Positions 18,387 through 27,840 of a stretch of 64,000 nt of DNA are shown in pieces. Every line of letters starts with the position of its first letter. The first letter of the stretch is position 1. The notes below the pieces were generated by a model, which saw nothing but the letters and a program-made list of their open reading frames with translations, did not search any database and had not been told where the DNA came from. Source of the DNA: Pandoraea bronchicola (GTDB taxonomy: Bacteria; Pseudomonadota; Gammaproteobacteria; Burkholderiales; Burkholderiaceae); the NCBI RefSeq assembly GCF_902459805.1, contig NZ_CABPST010000003.1, forward strand, positions 372,001-436,000, given 5' to 3'. Position numbers and translations under genes: made by a program.

Positions 18387-19895
18387 ATGACGCCGAATCC
18401 GATGCCTCATCACGATTCTTCTGCTGCCGCGTTCGCATCCGTCCGATGCGATGCGGCAGTTGCACATGTGGACGTCGCTTTGCGCCTGGCGCTGGCGGCG
18501 CATGTCATTCCTCACGATGCCTCCGCACCCCGTCCCGCGCTGGCGCTCGCATTGAGTGGCGGGCTCGACTCGATGGTGCTGCTCGATGCGCTGGCGCATT
18601 GGGTTCAGACGCGTCGCGAGGCGGGTGAGGCGGTCGCACAGCCGCTGGCCATTCACATTCATCACGGACTCTCCGAACACGCCGACGACTGGCTCGTCGT
18701 GTGCGAGCGCGAGGCGCGTCTGCGCGGCTTTGCGTTCGAGGCGAAGCGCGTGAATGTGCCGCGCGATGCCCGGCAGGGTATCGAGGGGGCGGCACGTGCG
18801 GCACGCTATGCGGCCCTCGCGGCGTCCTGCAACGCGCATGGCGTGGCGTGGCTTCTGAGCGCCCATCACGCCAACGATCAGGCCGAGACGGTGCTGCTGC
18901 AAATGTTGCGCGGCGCAGGCCTGCCCGGCGTAGCGGCGATGGCGGTGGAGGGCGCGTTGCCCGTTGCTGCCGGTGAGCCGTGTCGCGCGCGCTTGCTGCG
19001 CCCGCTGCTCGATATCTCGCGCGAGACGATGCATGCGTATGCGAAGGCGCGTTCGCTGTCGTGGGTCGACGATCCCTCCAATGACGATCGCCACTACCTG
19101 CGCAATGCGCTGCGTCACGATGTCATGCCTGCGATCGCGGCCCACGTGCCTGCGTATCGGGAGACGCTGGCGCGGTTTGCGCGCCATGCCGCACAAGCGC
19201 AGTCGCTGCTCGATCAACTCGCTCAAGCCGATTTCGAGATGGCGCGTTCGGCATCGAACGATGGCGATGAGCGTTTGCAGCGCAGCCGTTTGCAGGTGCT
19301 CGACGCGTCGCGGCTGGCGAACCTTCTACGCTACTGGACGGCGCGTCGCGGATTGGCCATGCCGCCGGAAGCGCGGCTGGAGGAGTGGGGGCGGCAGATT
19401 CGCGATGCGCAGGCGGACGCTTCGCTGGAATTGCCGCATGGCGATGCCGTCTTGCGGTTGTATCGCGACGAGCTGCAATGGACGGCAGTCTACGACTCGG
19501 CCGACCCGGACGATGTGGCGTGCGACGTGGTGTTGCAATGGTCGGGCGAGCGGGAATGGCCGTTGCCGCAATGGCAGGGGAGCATCGTGTTCGCACCGGT
19601 CGCCGAGGGCGAGCCGGTCGGCGACACGATCGACGAGCGCGTGCTGCGCGCCCATCCCCTGGTGGCAAGGTCGCGTGCGGGCGGTGAGCGGTGGCGCGAG
19701 CGTGCGGGCGGTCATTCGCGTTCGCTGAAACACTGGTATCAGAGTCGCGGGGTCGCCGCGTGGCTGCGACATGTGCCTATCGTCTGGCAGAGGGGCGAGA
19801 TCGTCTTCGTCCCGCGTCTGGGAATTGATGGCGCGGCACAAAGTGGCGAGAGCGCCGTTGCACGCTGGCGAATGATGTGGCGCGACGAGGCGTAA
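18387..19895 (+). CDS. tilS: tRNA(Ile)-lysidine synthetase
   Basis: Converts the wobble cytidine of tRNA-Ile(CAU) to lysidine so that it reads AUA. The PP-loop ATPase motif SGGLDSMVLLD lies near residue 56, followed by IHIHHGLSEHADDW and LLSAHHANDQAETVLLQMLRGAG. The C-terminal substrate domain ends near KHWYQSRGVAAWLRHVPIVW. The start is uncertain: ATGs at 18321 (inside accA), 18387 and 18402 are all in frame with no clear ribosome site. I chose 18387, which gives 502 residues, somewhat longer than most TilS proteins. Confidence 0.9.
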   Translation: MTPNPMPHHDSSAAAFASVRCDAAVAHVDVALRLALAAHVIPHDASAPRPALALALSGGLDSMVLLDALAHWVQTRREAGEAVAQPLAIHIHHGLSEHADDWLVVCEREARLRGFAFEAKRVNVPRDARQGIEGAARAARYAALAASCNAHGVAWLLSAHHANDQAETVLLQMLRGAGLPGVAAMAVEGALPVAAGEPCRARLLRPLLDISRETMHAYAKARSLSWVDDPSNDDRHYLRNALRHDVMPAIAAHVPAYRETLARFARHAAQAQSLLDQLAQADFEMARSASNDGDERLQRSRLQVLDASRLANLLRYWTARRGLAMPPEARLEEWGRQIRDAQADASLELPHGDAVLRLYRDELQWTAVYDSADPDDVACDVVLQWSGEREWPLPQWQGSIVFAPVAEGEPVGDTIDERVLRAHPLVARSRAGGERWRERAGGHSRSLKHWYQSRGVAAWLRHVPIVWQRGEIVFVPRLGIDGAAQSGESAVARWRMMWRDEA

Positions 19896-19989
19896 GCGCC
19901 GGGAAACAGCATAATCTGCTGCCGAATGCGGTGTGTCGTGGCAACGGCAGCGCAATCTGCGCCAAACTGGCTCAGGCGCGATACATTCG

Positions 19990-19998
19990 TGCGATAAT
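19990..19998 (+). promoter_or_regulatory. Extended -10 promoter for lysC
   Basis: TGCGATAAT supplies a GATAAT -10 (19993-19998) with upstream TG, about 95 bases before the lysC ATG. No lysine riboswitch is visible in the leader. Confidence 0.4.
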
Positions 19999-20092
19999 CA
20001 AAAGTTCCGCGAATCGAAACGTCACTGATACCCATCGGCGGGTATCTGCGCAGGATTCATAAACGGTTTCAAATCAATGTGTTAGCAATGTT

Positions 20093-21343
20093 ATGGCTCT
20101 GATCGTACACAAATACGGCGGCACGTCGATGGGCTCGGTGGAGCGCATCAAGAATGTCGCCAAGCGCGTGGCCAAGTGGCATAAGGCCGGTCACAAGATG
20201 GTGGTGGTGCCGTCGGCGATGTCCGGCGAGACCAATCGTCTGCTGGGGCTGGCCAAAGAGATTTCGGCCCACCCTGATCCGCGCGAACTCGACGCCATTG
20301 CCGCCACGGGCGAGCAAGTGAGCGTCGGCCTGCTGGCGATGGCGCTCAAGGAAGCGGGCGTCGATGCCGTGAGCTACGCCGGCTGGCAAGTACCGATCAA
20401 GACCGATAGCGCTTTCACCAAAGCGCGTATTTCGGAAATCGACGATACGCGCGTGATGGCCGATCTCAATGCTGGGCGTGTGGTCGTCATCACCGGCTTT
20501 CAGGGGATCGATCCGAACGGCAACGTGACGACGCTGGGTCGTGGAGGCTCGGACACGTCGGCGGTGGCGGTGGCTGCCGCGCTCAAGGCCGATGAGTGCC
20601 TCATCTATACCGACGTCGACGGTGTGTACACAACCGACCCGCGCGTGGTCGACGAAGCGCGCCGCCTCGACAAGGTCACTTTCGAAGAGATGCTGGAAAT
20701 GGCCAGCCTCGGCTCGAAGGTGTTGCAGATCCGTTCGGTGGAGTTCGCCGGCAAGTACCAGGTCAAGACACGTGTGCTCTCGAGCCTGACCGATCCGATG
20801 ATTGCGCTCGACGAAGAAGCGCGCTCGGGCACGCTGATTACTTTTGAGGAAGACGAACAAATGGAAAAGGCCATCATTTCGGGTATCGCATTCCAGCGCG
20901 ACGAGGCCAAGATCACCGTGCGCGGCGTGCCGGATCGTCCGGGCATCGCTTATCAGATCCTCGGCCCGATCGCCGACGCGAACATCGATGTCGACATGAT
21001 CATCCAGAACCTGAGCGTCGAAGGTAAGACCGACTTCACGTTCACCGTGCCGCGCGGCGACTACCAGCGCGCCATGACGCTGCTGCAAAGCGATGTGCAA
21101 GGTCACATCGGCGCGGCCGAAGTCGTGGGCGACCCGAAGGTCTCGAAGGTGTCGATCGTCGGCGTGGGCATGCGCTCGCACGTCGGTATCGCCAGCAAGG
21201 CCTTCCGCACGCTGTCGGAAGAGGGCATCAACATTCAGCTCATCTCGACCTCGGAGATCAAGATCTCCGTGCTGATCGACGAGAAGTACATGGAGCTGGC
21301 CGTGCGTGCGCTGCATAAGGCGTTTGAACTCGACCAGGCGTAA
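20093..21343 (+). CDS. lysC: Aspartate kinase
   Basis: Phosphorylates aspartate, opening the lysine, threonine and methionine pathways. The 416-residue protein has the kinase domain first (KYGGTSMGS at residues 7-15; [18 protein letters not shown] near 147-164) and two C-terminal ACT domains (about 265-416) for feedback by lysine and/or threonine. It is the monofunctional class with no homoserine dehydrogenase fusion. The second ACT region has a Met where an internal beta-subunit start could lie, but that is not supported further. Confidence 0.96.
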   Translation: MALIVHKYGGTSMGSVERIKNVAKRVAKWHKAGHKMVVVPSAMSGETNRLLGLAKEISAHPDPRELDAIAATGEQVSVGLLAMALKEAGVDAVSYAGWQVPIKTDSAFTKARISEIDDTRVMADLNAGRVVVITGFQGIDPNGNVTTLGRGGSDTSAVAVAAALKADECLIYTDVDGVYTTDPRVVDEARRLDKVTFEEMLEMASLGSKVLQIRSVEFAGKYQVKTRVLSSLTDPMIALDEEARSGTLITFEEDEQMEKAIISGIAFQRDEAKITVRGVPDRPGIAYQILGPIADANIDVDMIIQNLSVEGKTDFTFTVPRGDYQRAMTLLQSDVQGHIGAAEVVGDPKVSKVSIVGVGMRSHVGIASKAFRTLSEEGINIQLISTSEIKISVLIDEKYMELAVRALHKAFELDQA

Positions 21344-21372
21344 GGCGCCATTGGCCGTGTAAAACGACGCGT

Positions 21373-21436
21373 CGTATGCATGCGTAGTGCATGCGGCGCG
21401 CAGCGCGAATTTCGCGCTGCGATGCGGGGAAAATTC
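21373..21436. repeat. Cluster of hairpins downstream of lysC
   Basis: Three adjacent inverted repeats occur in 64 bases: GCATGC/GCATGC around GTAGT; a long near-perfect CGCAGCGCGAA/TTCGCGCTGCG (about 21399-21421); and GGGGAA/TTCCCC (about 21426-21439). No T-run follows, so this is not a standard terminator. It may stabilise or end the lysC message. Confidence 0.5.
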
Positions 21437-21498
21437 CCCGAACGTGTCGAGGGCATGACACCTGCGCAAAAAAAGTTGGATTGTGATGCGCATAATGT

Positions 21499-21527
21499 TT
21501 GACGGCATCGAGAACAGTAGGTAATAT
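21499..21527 (+). promoter_or_regulatory. Sigma-70 promoter of tRNA-Ser
   Basis: TTGACG (21499-21504), a 17-base spacer, and TAATAT (21522-21527). The predicted start lies about 37 bases before the mature tRNA end. Confidence 0.7.
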
Positions 21528-21570
21528 CACGCCTTCGTTACATCACCTCCCTGATGTGACGACAAGTTTG

Positions 21571-21664
21571 GGAGACGTGGCCGAGAGGTCGAAGGCACTC
21601 CCCTGCTAAGGGAGCATCTGGGCCAAAACCTGGATCGAGGGTTCGAATCCCTCCGTCTCCGCCA
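21571..21664 (+). tRNA. tRNA-Ser (GCU anticodon)
   Basis: The 94-base sequence has a 7-bp acceptor stem GGAGACG/CGTCTCC, a G discriminator and an encoded CCA end. The anticodon loop is CTGCTAA with anticodon GCT, reading AGC/AGU serine codons. The long variable arm of class II tRNAs is present, and the T loop is GGTTCGAATCC. Confidence 0.97.
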
Positions 21665-21681
21665 AGTCGCCTTGGCGGAAC

Positions 21682-21716
21682 ACCCCCGGCTCTTCGCGGA
21701 GAGCCGGGGGTTTTTT
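21682..21716 (+). terminator. Intrinsic terminator after tRNA-Ser
   Basis: The stem CCCCCGGCTCT/AGAGCCGGGGG is followed by six Ts. Confidence 0.92.
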
Positions 21717-21785
21717 CTTTCACGAGTTCGCGCGTTGGCGATACCTCGCGCGTCGAGACCATCTCTGCTTCGAGCGAGGACAATC

Positions 21786-22127
21786 ATGTCGACCATCACT
21801 ACCGATTCCGGCCTGCAATACGACGATCTGCAAGTGGGCGATGGCGCCGAAGCCACCCCGGGCAAGACCGTCACCGTTCACTACACGGGTTGGCTGACCG
21901 ACGGCAAGAAATTCGATTCCAGCAAAGACCGCAACGATCCGTTCGCCTTCGTGCTCGGCGGCGGCATGGTCATTCGGGGTTGGGATGAAGGCGTTGCCGG
22001 CATGAAGGTCGGCGGCAAGCGCAAGCTGATTATTCCGGCCGAGCTGGGTTACGGCGTACGCGGCGCCGGCGGCGTGATTCCGCCCAACGCGACGCTGGTC
22101 TTCGAGGTCGAACTGTTGGACGTCTGA
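21786..22127 (+). CDS. FKBP-type peptidyl-prolyl isomerase
   Basis: A single FKBP domain of 113 residues without a signal peptide, so a cytoplasmic prolyl isomerase. Motifs are [48 protein letters not shown] and [27 protein letters not shown], all active-site segments intact. The ATG at 21786 has GAGGA 7 bases upstream. It is flanked by two strong terminators and so is transcribed alone. Confidence 0.93.
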   Translation: MSTITTDSGLQYDDLQVGDGAEATPGKTVTVHYTGWLTDGKKFDSSKDRNDPFAFVLGGGMVIRGWDEGVAGMKVGGKRKLIIPAELGYGVRGAGGVIPPNATLVFEVELLDV

Positions 22128-22168
22128 ACGATCGAATGCCGTAACGAAACGGCATCGTCGATACCACA

Positions 22169-22210
22169 GACACCCCCGGTGCCTCGCAGGCACCGGGGGT
22201 GTTGTCTTTT
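22169..22210 (+). terminator. Intrinsic terminator after the FKBP gene
   Basis: The 14-bp stem ACACCCCCGGTGCC/GGCACCGGGGGTGT is followed by TGTCTTTT. Confidence 0.88.
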
Positions 22211-22263
22211 CCGTGGGCCATCCGTTATCACGATCGCTGGCCGCACAAAGGAGCCTTTACGAG

Positions 22264-23490
22264 GTGTCTCACTCAGCCACATCGGTTTCCAGATTCTGGT
22301 TTCCCTTCTCGCTCGTGCTCTTCGAGTTTGCCGTCTACATCTCGAACGACATGATCATGCCCGGCATGCCGCTGGTGACGCGTGAGTTCGGCGCGTCGGC
22401 GGACATGACCACGCTGGCGCTCACTGCCGCCATGCTCGGCAACGCCAGTCTGCAATGGCTGCTCGGACCGCTGGCCGATCGTTTCGGACGCCGTCGGGTG
22501 CTGCTCTCCGGTCTCGCGATGTTCGTGGTGGCCTGTCTGGCGATGCACTACGTGCAGACGATGCCGCAATTCATTCTGCTGCGCTTCCTGCAGGGCATGG
22601 GCTGCTGTTTTGTGCTGACGGTGGGGTACCCGACCGTGCATGAAGCGTTCGAAGAAAAGACGGCGGTACGCGTCATGGCGCTCATGGCGAACGTCTCGCT
22701 GCTCTCGCCGTTGTTCGGGCCGCTGGCGGGGGCGGCGGTGGTGTCGTATTGGCCTTGGCGAAGCATCTTCTGGCTGATCGCCATCGTGGCCGTGGTCTCG
22801 TTCATCGGGCTGTATCGCACCATGCCCGAACTGTCGCGCCATGATCGGACGGCACTGAACGCGAAGCAACTCTGGGCGGGCTACAAGCTGCCGCTGTCGA
22901 GCGCGCGCTTCTGGCGCGGTGCTCTGCTGACGGGGCTCGCCATCACGCCGCTCCTCACCTGGATCGCACTCGGCCCGGTGTTCCTGATCGAGCGCGCGGG
23001 TTTGTCGCAGATGCAGTACGCGGTGCTGCAAGTGCCGGTGTTCGCCGCGTTGATTCTTGGCAACGTGCTGCTCGCGCGTCAGGTCGGCCGCTGGTCCAAT
23101 GGCCGGTTGCTGGCGACGGGCGTGGCCGCCATGTTGATCGGTGCGGCAGTGTCGCTGGCCGGTACCGCGATTCTTGCCCCGGGCTATCCGGCGTTGCTCG
23201 CCGGCACGTCGCTGCACGCGTTCGGCATGGGCATGTGCTATGGCGTTGTGTATCGCCAATCGTTGTTCGCCGTCGACAGCCCCAATCGCGCGACGGTGGC
23301 GGGCATGCTCAGCATGATCACCATCGTTGTCGCGGTCGCTGTGATCGAGGCGATGAAGGTGGCGTATCTGCACTTCGGGGATGCGGCGCTCGGCATCGGC
23401 GCCATGATCGCCGCGGCGCTCGTCGCGGTGCTTGCGGCGAACTTCGTGCCGCCGCCTGCGCAGGATGTCCTCGCACAGCCGGGCCGGTAG
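22264..23490 (+). CDS. MFS drug efflux transporter, DHA1 family
   Basis: A 12-helix inner-membrane antiporter of the DHA1 class (MdfA/CmlA-like). Evidence is an acidic residue in the first helix region (VLFEFAVYISNDMIMPGMP), motif A in LLGPLADRFGRRRVLLSGL, and the motif C region LSPLFGPLAGA. Start: GTG at 22264 after AAAGGAG (ten bases away); a GTG at 22213 is an alternative that would add 17 non-family residues and overlap the preceding terminator zone. The length of 408 residues is normal. The substrate cannot be told. Confidence 0.85.
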   Translation: MSHSATSVSRFWFPFSLVLFEFAVYISNDMIMPGMPLVTREFGASADMTTLALTAAMLGNASLQWLLGPLADRFGRRRVLLSGLAMFVVACLAMHYVQTMPQFILLRFLQGMGCCFVLTVGYPTVHEAFEEKTAVRVMALMANVSLLSPLFGPLAGAAVVSYWPWRSIFWLIAIVAVVSFIGLYRTMPELSRHDRTALNAKQLWAGYKLPLSSARFWRGALLTGLAITPLLTWIALGPVFLIERAGLSQMQYAVLQVPVFAALILGNVLLARQVGRWSNGRLLATGVAAMLIGAAVSLAGTAILAPGYPALLAGTSLHAFGMGMCYGVVYRQSLFAVDSPNRATVAGMLSMITIVVAVAVIEAMKVAYLHFGDAALGIGAMIAAALVAVLAANFVPPPAQDVLAQPGR

Positions 23491-23511
23491 TCTTCAGCCG
23501 GGTCTGAAATG

Positions 23512-23546
23512 AAAAACGCCAGCGGAGTTTCGCTGGCGTTTTTTTA
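23512..23546. terminator. Bidirectional terminator between the MFS gene and the LpxO-like gene
   Basis: The stem AACGCCAGCG/CGCTGGCGTT has A-run and T-run flanks, serving both convergent genes. Confidence 0.9.
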
Positions 23547-23557
23547 CGCGTGAAGCC

Positions 23558-24493
23558 TTAGCCGTGCGCGCGTTCGTCGGTCACGGCTTCCCCGCGATGC
23601 GGGTCTGCGTGCCTGGCGTGGGCCGCCGTGCTGGCCTCAGGCGCGTTGGCCGCGGGCGTGTCATTGGGGTGCTGCGTCGACGCTTGCGGCGCGGCGTAGT
23701 AGTCGCGCTCCCACTTCTCGTGATTGGCCTTGGCCTGCTGCAACTCCGGGGTGAGCGGAGCGAAGGCGAGCAGCAACTTGTTAAGCCACGACACGGGCGC
23801 CTTGCACGGACGCTCGAAGTCGACGAACAACACTACACGGGTCTCGTCGGTATCGTTATGCACCTGATGCGGATACGCGTCGTCGAAGATCACGGCGCGA
23901 TTCGCCTGCCAGACGTATCGCTGGCCGTTGACTTCGATCCAGCAATGCTCGCGCTGGCGCGGCACCTTCAATGCGAGGTGCAGACGCAGCACGCCGTTGT
24001 AAGGTCCGCGATGCATCGGGATCTGCTTGCCGGGCGAGAGGATGGAGAAGAACGCTGTGCGCAGCCCCGGAATGCCTTCAAGGGCTGCGGCCGTTGCCGG
24101 ACAGCGCGCGAGATTGCGCTCGGCGCGCATGCCGTAGCCGAGAAAGACGAAGGTCTGCCACTGATGATCCTGCGTGATGGTGGCGACGTCGGGCGAGATC
24201 TCGTGAAACGCGGGAAGACGTCCGGGGTTGGCGAGAACGGCTTCGAGTTCCTTGGCAATGGCCGGTGCTTGCGCTTCGATCGCTTCGACCCAGGGGAACA
24301 GGGCGTTATCGAAGATGGGCTTGTCGCCGACCAGCGAGCCGCGAGCAATGCGACGTTGCGCGGCTTCGACACACTGAAAGAAAAATTTGGCAAGCCAGCG
24401 GGGAAGAGTACGGTTGGGGTTCTGCACGGGCGATCGTGTAGCACTCAACGTCGGCCTCCAGGGCGGAAATGAGGGAACCGGGCCGGCGGGCAT
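23558..24493 (-). CDS. lpxO: LpxO-like lipid A fatty-acid hydroxylase (Asp/Asn beta-hydroxylase fold)
   Basis: Fe(II)/2-oxoglutarate dioxygenase of the aspartyl/asparaginyl hydroxylase family. In lipid A modification LpxO adds a 2-hydroxyl to a secondary acyl chain. The conserved core is IPMHRGPYNGVLRLHLAL, then FDDAYPHQVHNDTDETRVVLFVDFERP, which together contain the two iron histidines and the 2-oxoglutarate-binding arginine. The 311 residues include a C-terminal tail rich in Ala, His and Asp. The ATG at 24493 is chosen because upstream translation is not family-like. LpxO itself is the most likely family member; another lipid substrate cannot be excluded. Confidence 0.82.
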   Translation of the reverse strand: MPAGPVPSFPPWRPTLSATRSPVQNPNRTLPRWLAKFFFQCVEAAQRRIARGSLVGDKPIFDNALFPWVEAIEAQAPAIAKELEAVLANPGRLPAFHEISPDVATITQDHQWQTFVFLGYGMRAERNLARCPATAAALEGIPGLRTAFFSILSPGKQIPMHRGPYNGVLRLHLALKVPRQREHCWIEVNGQRYVWQANRAVIFDDAYPHQVHNDTDETRVVLFVDFERPCKAPVSWLNKLLLAFAPLTPELQQAKANHEKWERDYYAAPQASTQHPNDTPAANAPEASTAAHARHADPHRGEAVTDERAHG

Positions 24494-24696
24494 GTGTCTT
24501 TCAGTGCGGTGAACGCCGGGCTTTTGGGTACAATTGTCGCGCGGTCCGGGCATGCCGCCAAGCCTCATGCGGGAAACGTGCGTGACGGTGCGGTTACGAG
24601 ACGTTACCAGATGTCGCGGCACAGCGAAGGGGGAGGGGGCCGGATGCGTCTGGCCCAGGCAGGGCTGGCGCTCGCGCCGACCAATACAGGAGACGC

Positions 24697-26742
24697 ATGA
24701 AAGCGCGCACAACACGGCATCCATACACAACCCGGGGCTCGCTCCGTGGCTTCGTGTCTTCTCTGGCATCCCTGATGTCGCGCGCTGGTTCCACTGCGTC
24801 ATCGTTCGCTGATTCGTTGGCGCGTGCCGGCCGTGCGGGTGAATTTCGCCGGTCTCTGTTCCGGGGGCTGACGGTCGTACCCATGCTCGCGGCTGGCCTG
24901 TGGCTGGTGCCGCCGGCGCATGCCAAGTACGCCATCGCGCAATACGGTGAGCCGAAATACCCGCAGGGGTTTACGCACTTCGACTACGTCAATCCCAATG
25001 CGCCCCGCGGCGGCACGCTGACGCTGGCGAACCCGGACCGTCGTACCAGCTTCGACAAGTTCAATCCGTTCACGCTGCGCGGCACGTCGCCGCCGGGGGT
25101 GCTCGGTCTCATGTTCGAGACGCTGGGCATTGGCAGTGCCGACGAGCCGGCGACCGTCTACGGCCTGCTCGCCGACGACATCGCTGTGGCTGCCGATGGC
25201 GCCTCGGTGACATTCCACCTCAATCCGGCGGCACGCTTCAACAACGGCGATCCGGTGACGGCGCAGGACGTCAAGTATTCGTTCGACACGTTGATGAGTC
25301 CGCAGGCAGCACCCGGCTTCAAGGTAATGCTCGCCGACGTGAAGGGCGTGACCGTGCTCGACAACCGTCGTGTGCGCTTCGATTTTCGTCGCGTGAGCCC
25401 AGACTTGCCGCTGCTCGTGGCCACGGTGCCGGTGTTCTCGCCCAAGTGGGGGGCAGGCGCAGACGGCAAGCGCAAGGCGTTCGATGCGCTGACGTTCGAG
25501 ACACCCGTGGCCAGCGGTCCGTACCTGATCGAGTCGTACGACGGCGGCCGGCGTATTACCTTCCGGCGCGATCCGAAATACTGGGGGCGCGATCTGCCGG
25601 TGCGGCGCGGGACGTATAACTTCGAGCGCATCGTCTACAAGCTGTACTCCGACGACATCGTGCGGCTCGAAGGCTTCAAGGCGGGCGAGTTCGACGCGAT
25701 CACCGAGTATCGCGCGCGAAGCTGGGTGCGCAGTTACGTGGGCAAGCGCTTTCGCGACGGCGATCTGATCAAGCGCGAATTCGCGCACCACAACGCAGCA
25801 GGCATGCAGGGCTTCATTCTGAATACACGGCGCGACATGTTCCGCGATGTGCGGGTGCGCCGTGCTCTGGATCTGGCGCTCGACTACCAGTGGCTCAATC
25901 GGCAACTGTTCTATAACCAGTACCAGCGCATCTACAGCTACTTCACCAACAGCGACCTCGAGGCACGTGACATGCCGAGCGAGGCGGAGTTGAAGCTGCT
26001 CGAGCCGTTGCGCAAGAAGCTCGATCCGGCCGTGTTCGGGCCGATGGTCGTGCAGCCGACGACGACCCCGCCCGCGAGTCTGCGCGAGAACCTGCGCGAG
26101 GCGCGCGCGCTGCTGGCGCAGGCAGGCTGGACCTATCGCGATGGCGCGTTGCGTAACGCGAAGGGGGAGCCGTTCGTGTTCGAATTCCTCGACGATGGCG
26201 GCTCGATGGGGCCGGTCGCCTCGGCTTACGCGCGCAACCTCGCAAAGCTCGGTATCACGCTGAACTTCCGCACGAGCGACTTCGCCCTGTATCAGAAACG
26301 TATCGAGACGTTCGACTTCGACATGATTTCGCTGCGCTATCCCGATGCTCAGATCCCGGGCACGGAATTGATCGACCGCTTCGGCAGTCAGTCGGCCAAC
26401 GTGGAAGGCTCGGACAACGTCATCGGCCTGAAGGACCCGGCCGTCGACGCGCTCATGGCTTCTCTCGTGCGTGCGCATACCTATGAGGATCTCGTGGCCG
26501 CCGCGCGTGCGCTCGACCGGGTGCTGATGCACGGCTACTACATCGTGCCGCACTGGTTTTCGTCGACGCATCGCATGGCATACAAGCACTATCTGCACTT
26601 CCCGGACCAATTGCCGCAGTACTACACCGCGGAAGGCTGGCTCGTGTCGACGTGGTGGGATTCCCGTGTGGCACAGGGCAAGGCGGCAACGCCTGACGCG
26701 CCTGCGTCTGCGGCATCCTCTGCGTCTGCCGCGTCCCGATAG
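24697..26742 (+). CDS. yejA: Peptide ABC transporter substrate-binding protein, YejA type
   Basis: Periplasmic binding protein (SBP_bac_5 family) of the YejABEF importer for oligopeptides, which in E. coli also takes up microcin C. The sequence after the signal is typical (HFDYVNPNAPRGGTLTLANPD; LGLMFETLG; AGMQGFILNTRRDMFRDVRVRRALDLALD). The 681 residues include an unusually long N-region before the hydrophobic core; cleavage fits after AHA near residue 76. AGGAG precedes the ATG at 24697 at the right distance, so I kept the long form, though ATG 24775 is possible. Confidence 0.9.
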   Translation: MKARTTRHPYTTRGSLRGFVSSLASLMSRAGSTASSFADSLARAGRAGEFRRSLFRGLTVVPMLAAGLWLVPPAHAKYAIAQYGEPKYPQGFTHFDYVNPNAPRGGTLTLANPDRRTSFDKFNPFTLRGTSPPGVLGLMFETLGIGSADEPATVYGLLADDIAVAADGASVTFHLNPAARFNNGDPVTAQDVKYSFDTLMSPQAAPGFKVMLADVKGVTVLDNRRVRFDFRRVSPDLPLLVATVPVFSPKWGAGADGKRKAFDALTFETPVASGPYLIESYDGGRRITFRRDPKYWGRDLPVRRGTYNFERIVYKLYSDDIVRLEGFKAGEFDAITEYRARSWVRSYVGKRFRDGDLIKREFAHHNAAGMQGFILNTRRDMFRDVRVRRALDLALDYQWLNRQLFYNQYQRIYSYFTNSDLEARDMPSEAELKLLEPLRKKLDPAVFGPMVVQPTTTPPASLRENLREARALLAQAGWTYRDGALRNAKGEPFVFEFLDDGGSMGPVASAYARNLAKLGITLNFRTSDFALYQKRIETFDFDMISLRYPDAQIPGTELIDRFGSQSANVEGSDNVIGLKDPAVDALMASLVRAHTYEDLVAAARALDRVLMHGYYIVPHWFSSTHRMAYKHYLHFPDQLPQYYTAEGWLVSTWWDSRVAQGKAATPDAPASAASSASAASR

Positions 26743-26786
26743 ATTCTTCCTGAGCGTCAGGTACCGACAGGAGCTGTCCCCCAACC

Positions 26787-27839
26787 ATGTGGTCCTACAT
26801 ACTCAAACGACTGCTGATCATGATTCCGACGTTGCTCGGCGTGATCACGCTCACTTTCGTCGTCATCCAGTTCGTGCCCGGTGGCCCCGTCGAGCAGGTG
26901 ATGCTCGAACTCAAAGGCCGCAGTGGCGGTGAGGCGAGCGGCGGGGGAGGCGGGAGCGACTATCGCGGGCGGCGCGGCATCGATGCGCAGCAACTCGCGC
27001 AGATCAAGGCGCTCTACGGCTTCGACAAGACACCGGCAGAGCGCTACTGGCTGATGCTCAAACGCTTCGCGAAATTCGACCTTGGCGAGAGTTACTTCCG
27101 GCACCAGAGCGTGTGGTCGCTGATCGTTTCGAAGTTGCCGGTGTCGATTTCTCTCGGGCTGTGGACGTTTTTTCTCACCTATCTGATATCGGTGCCACTG
27201 GGTATCGCCAAGGCGGTGCGCAACGGGTCCCGATTCGACACGCTCACGAGTCTGGTCGTGCTCGTCGGCTATGCCATTCCCGGCTTCGTGCTCGGCGTGT
27301 TGTTGCTTGTGCTCTTCGGCGGCGGCACGTTCTGGCAGTTGTTCCCGTTGCGCGAACTCGTCTCCGATAACTGGAGCGAGTTGTCGTGGCCGGCAAAGAT
27401 CACCGATTATCTGTGGCACATCACGCTGCCGGTGACGGCGTCGGTCGTCGGCAGTTTCGCGGTGATCACCATGCTGACGAAGAACGCCTTCCTCGACGAA
27501 ATTCGCCGGCAGTATGTGCTGACCGCGCGTGCCAAAGGGCTGTCGGAGCGCAAGGTCCTCTTCAAGCATGTCTTCCGCAATGCATTGATCCCGCTGATTA
27601 CCGGCTTTCCAGCGGCCTTCATCGGCGCGTTTTTTGCCGGAAGCCTGCTGATCGAGACACTGTTCTCGCTCGACGGCCTTGGCCGCCTGTCGTACGAATC
27701 GGTGCAGCGCCGCGACTATCCGGTCGTGCTCGGCTCGCTCTATCTGTTCACGCTCATTGGCCTGCTGACCAAGCTCATCTCCGACCTGTGCTATGTGCTG
27801 GTCGACCCGCGCATTCAATTCGATCGACTGGAGCACTGA
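26787..27839 (+). CDS. yejB: Peptide ABC transporter permease, YejB type
   Basis: First inner-membrane permease of the importer, 350 residues, six membrane segments. It starts MWSYILKRLLIMIPTLLGVITLTF and has the coupling loop YVLTARAKGLSERKVLFKHVFRNALIPLI (about residues 244-272). The Yej-type insertion near residues 45-65 is Gly-rich (EASGGGGGSDYRGRRG). The gene lies 44 bases after yejA, and its stop is 1 base before the yejE GTG. Confidence 0.93.
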   Translation: MWSYILKRLLIMIPTLLGVITLTFVVIQFVPGGPVEQVMLELKGRSGGEASGGGGGSDYRGRRGIDAQQLAQIKALYGFDKTPAERYWLMLKRFAKFDLGESYFRHQSVWSLIVSKLPVSISLGLWTFFLTYLISVPLGIAKAVRNGSRFDTLTSLVVLVGYAIPGFVLGVLLLVLFGGGTFWQLFPLRELVSDNWSELSWPAKITDYLWHITLPVTASVVGSFAVITMLTKNAFLDEIRRQYVLTARAKGLSERKVLFKHVFRNALIPLITGFPAAFIGAFFAGSLLIETLFSLDGLGRLSYESVQRRDYPVVLGSLYLFTLIGLLTKLISDLCYVLVDPRIQFDRLEH

Positions 27840-27840
27840 C

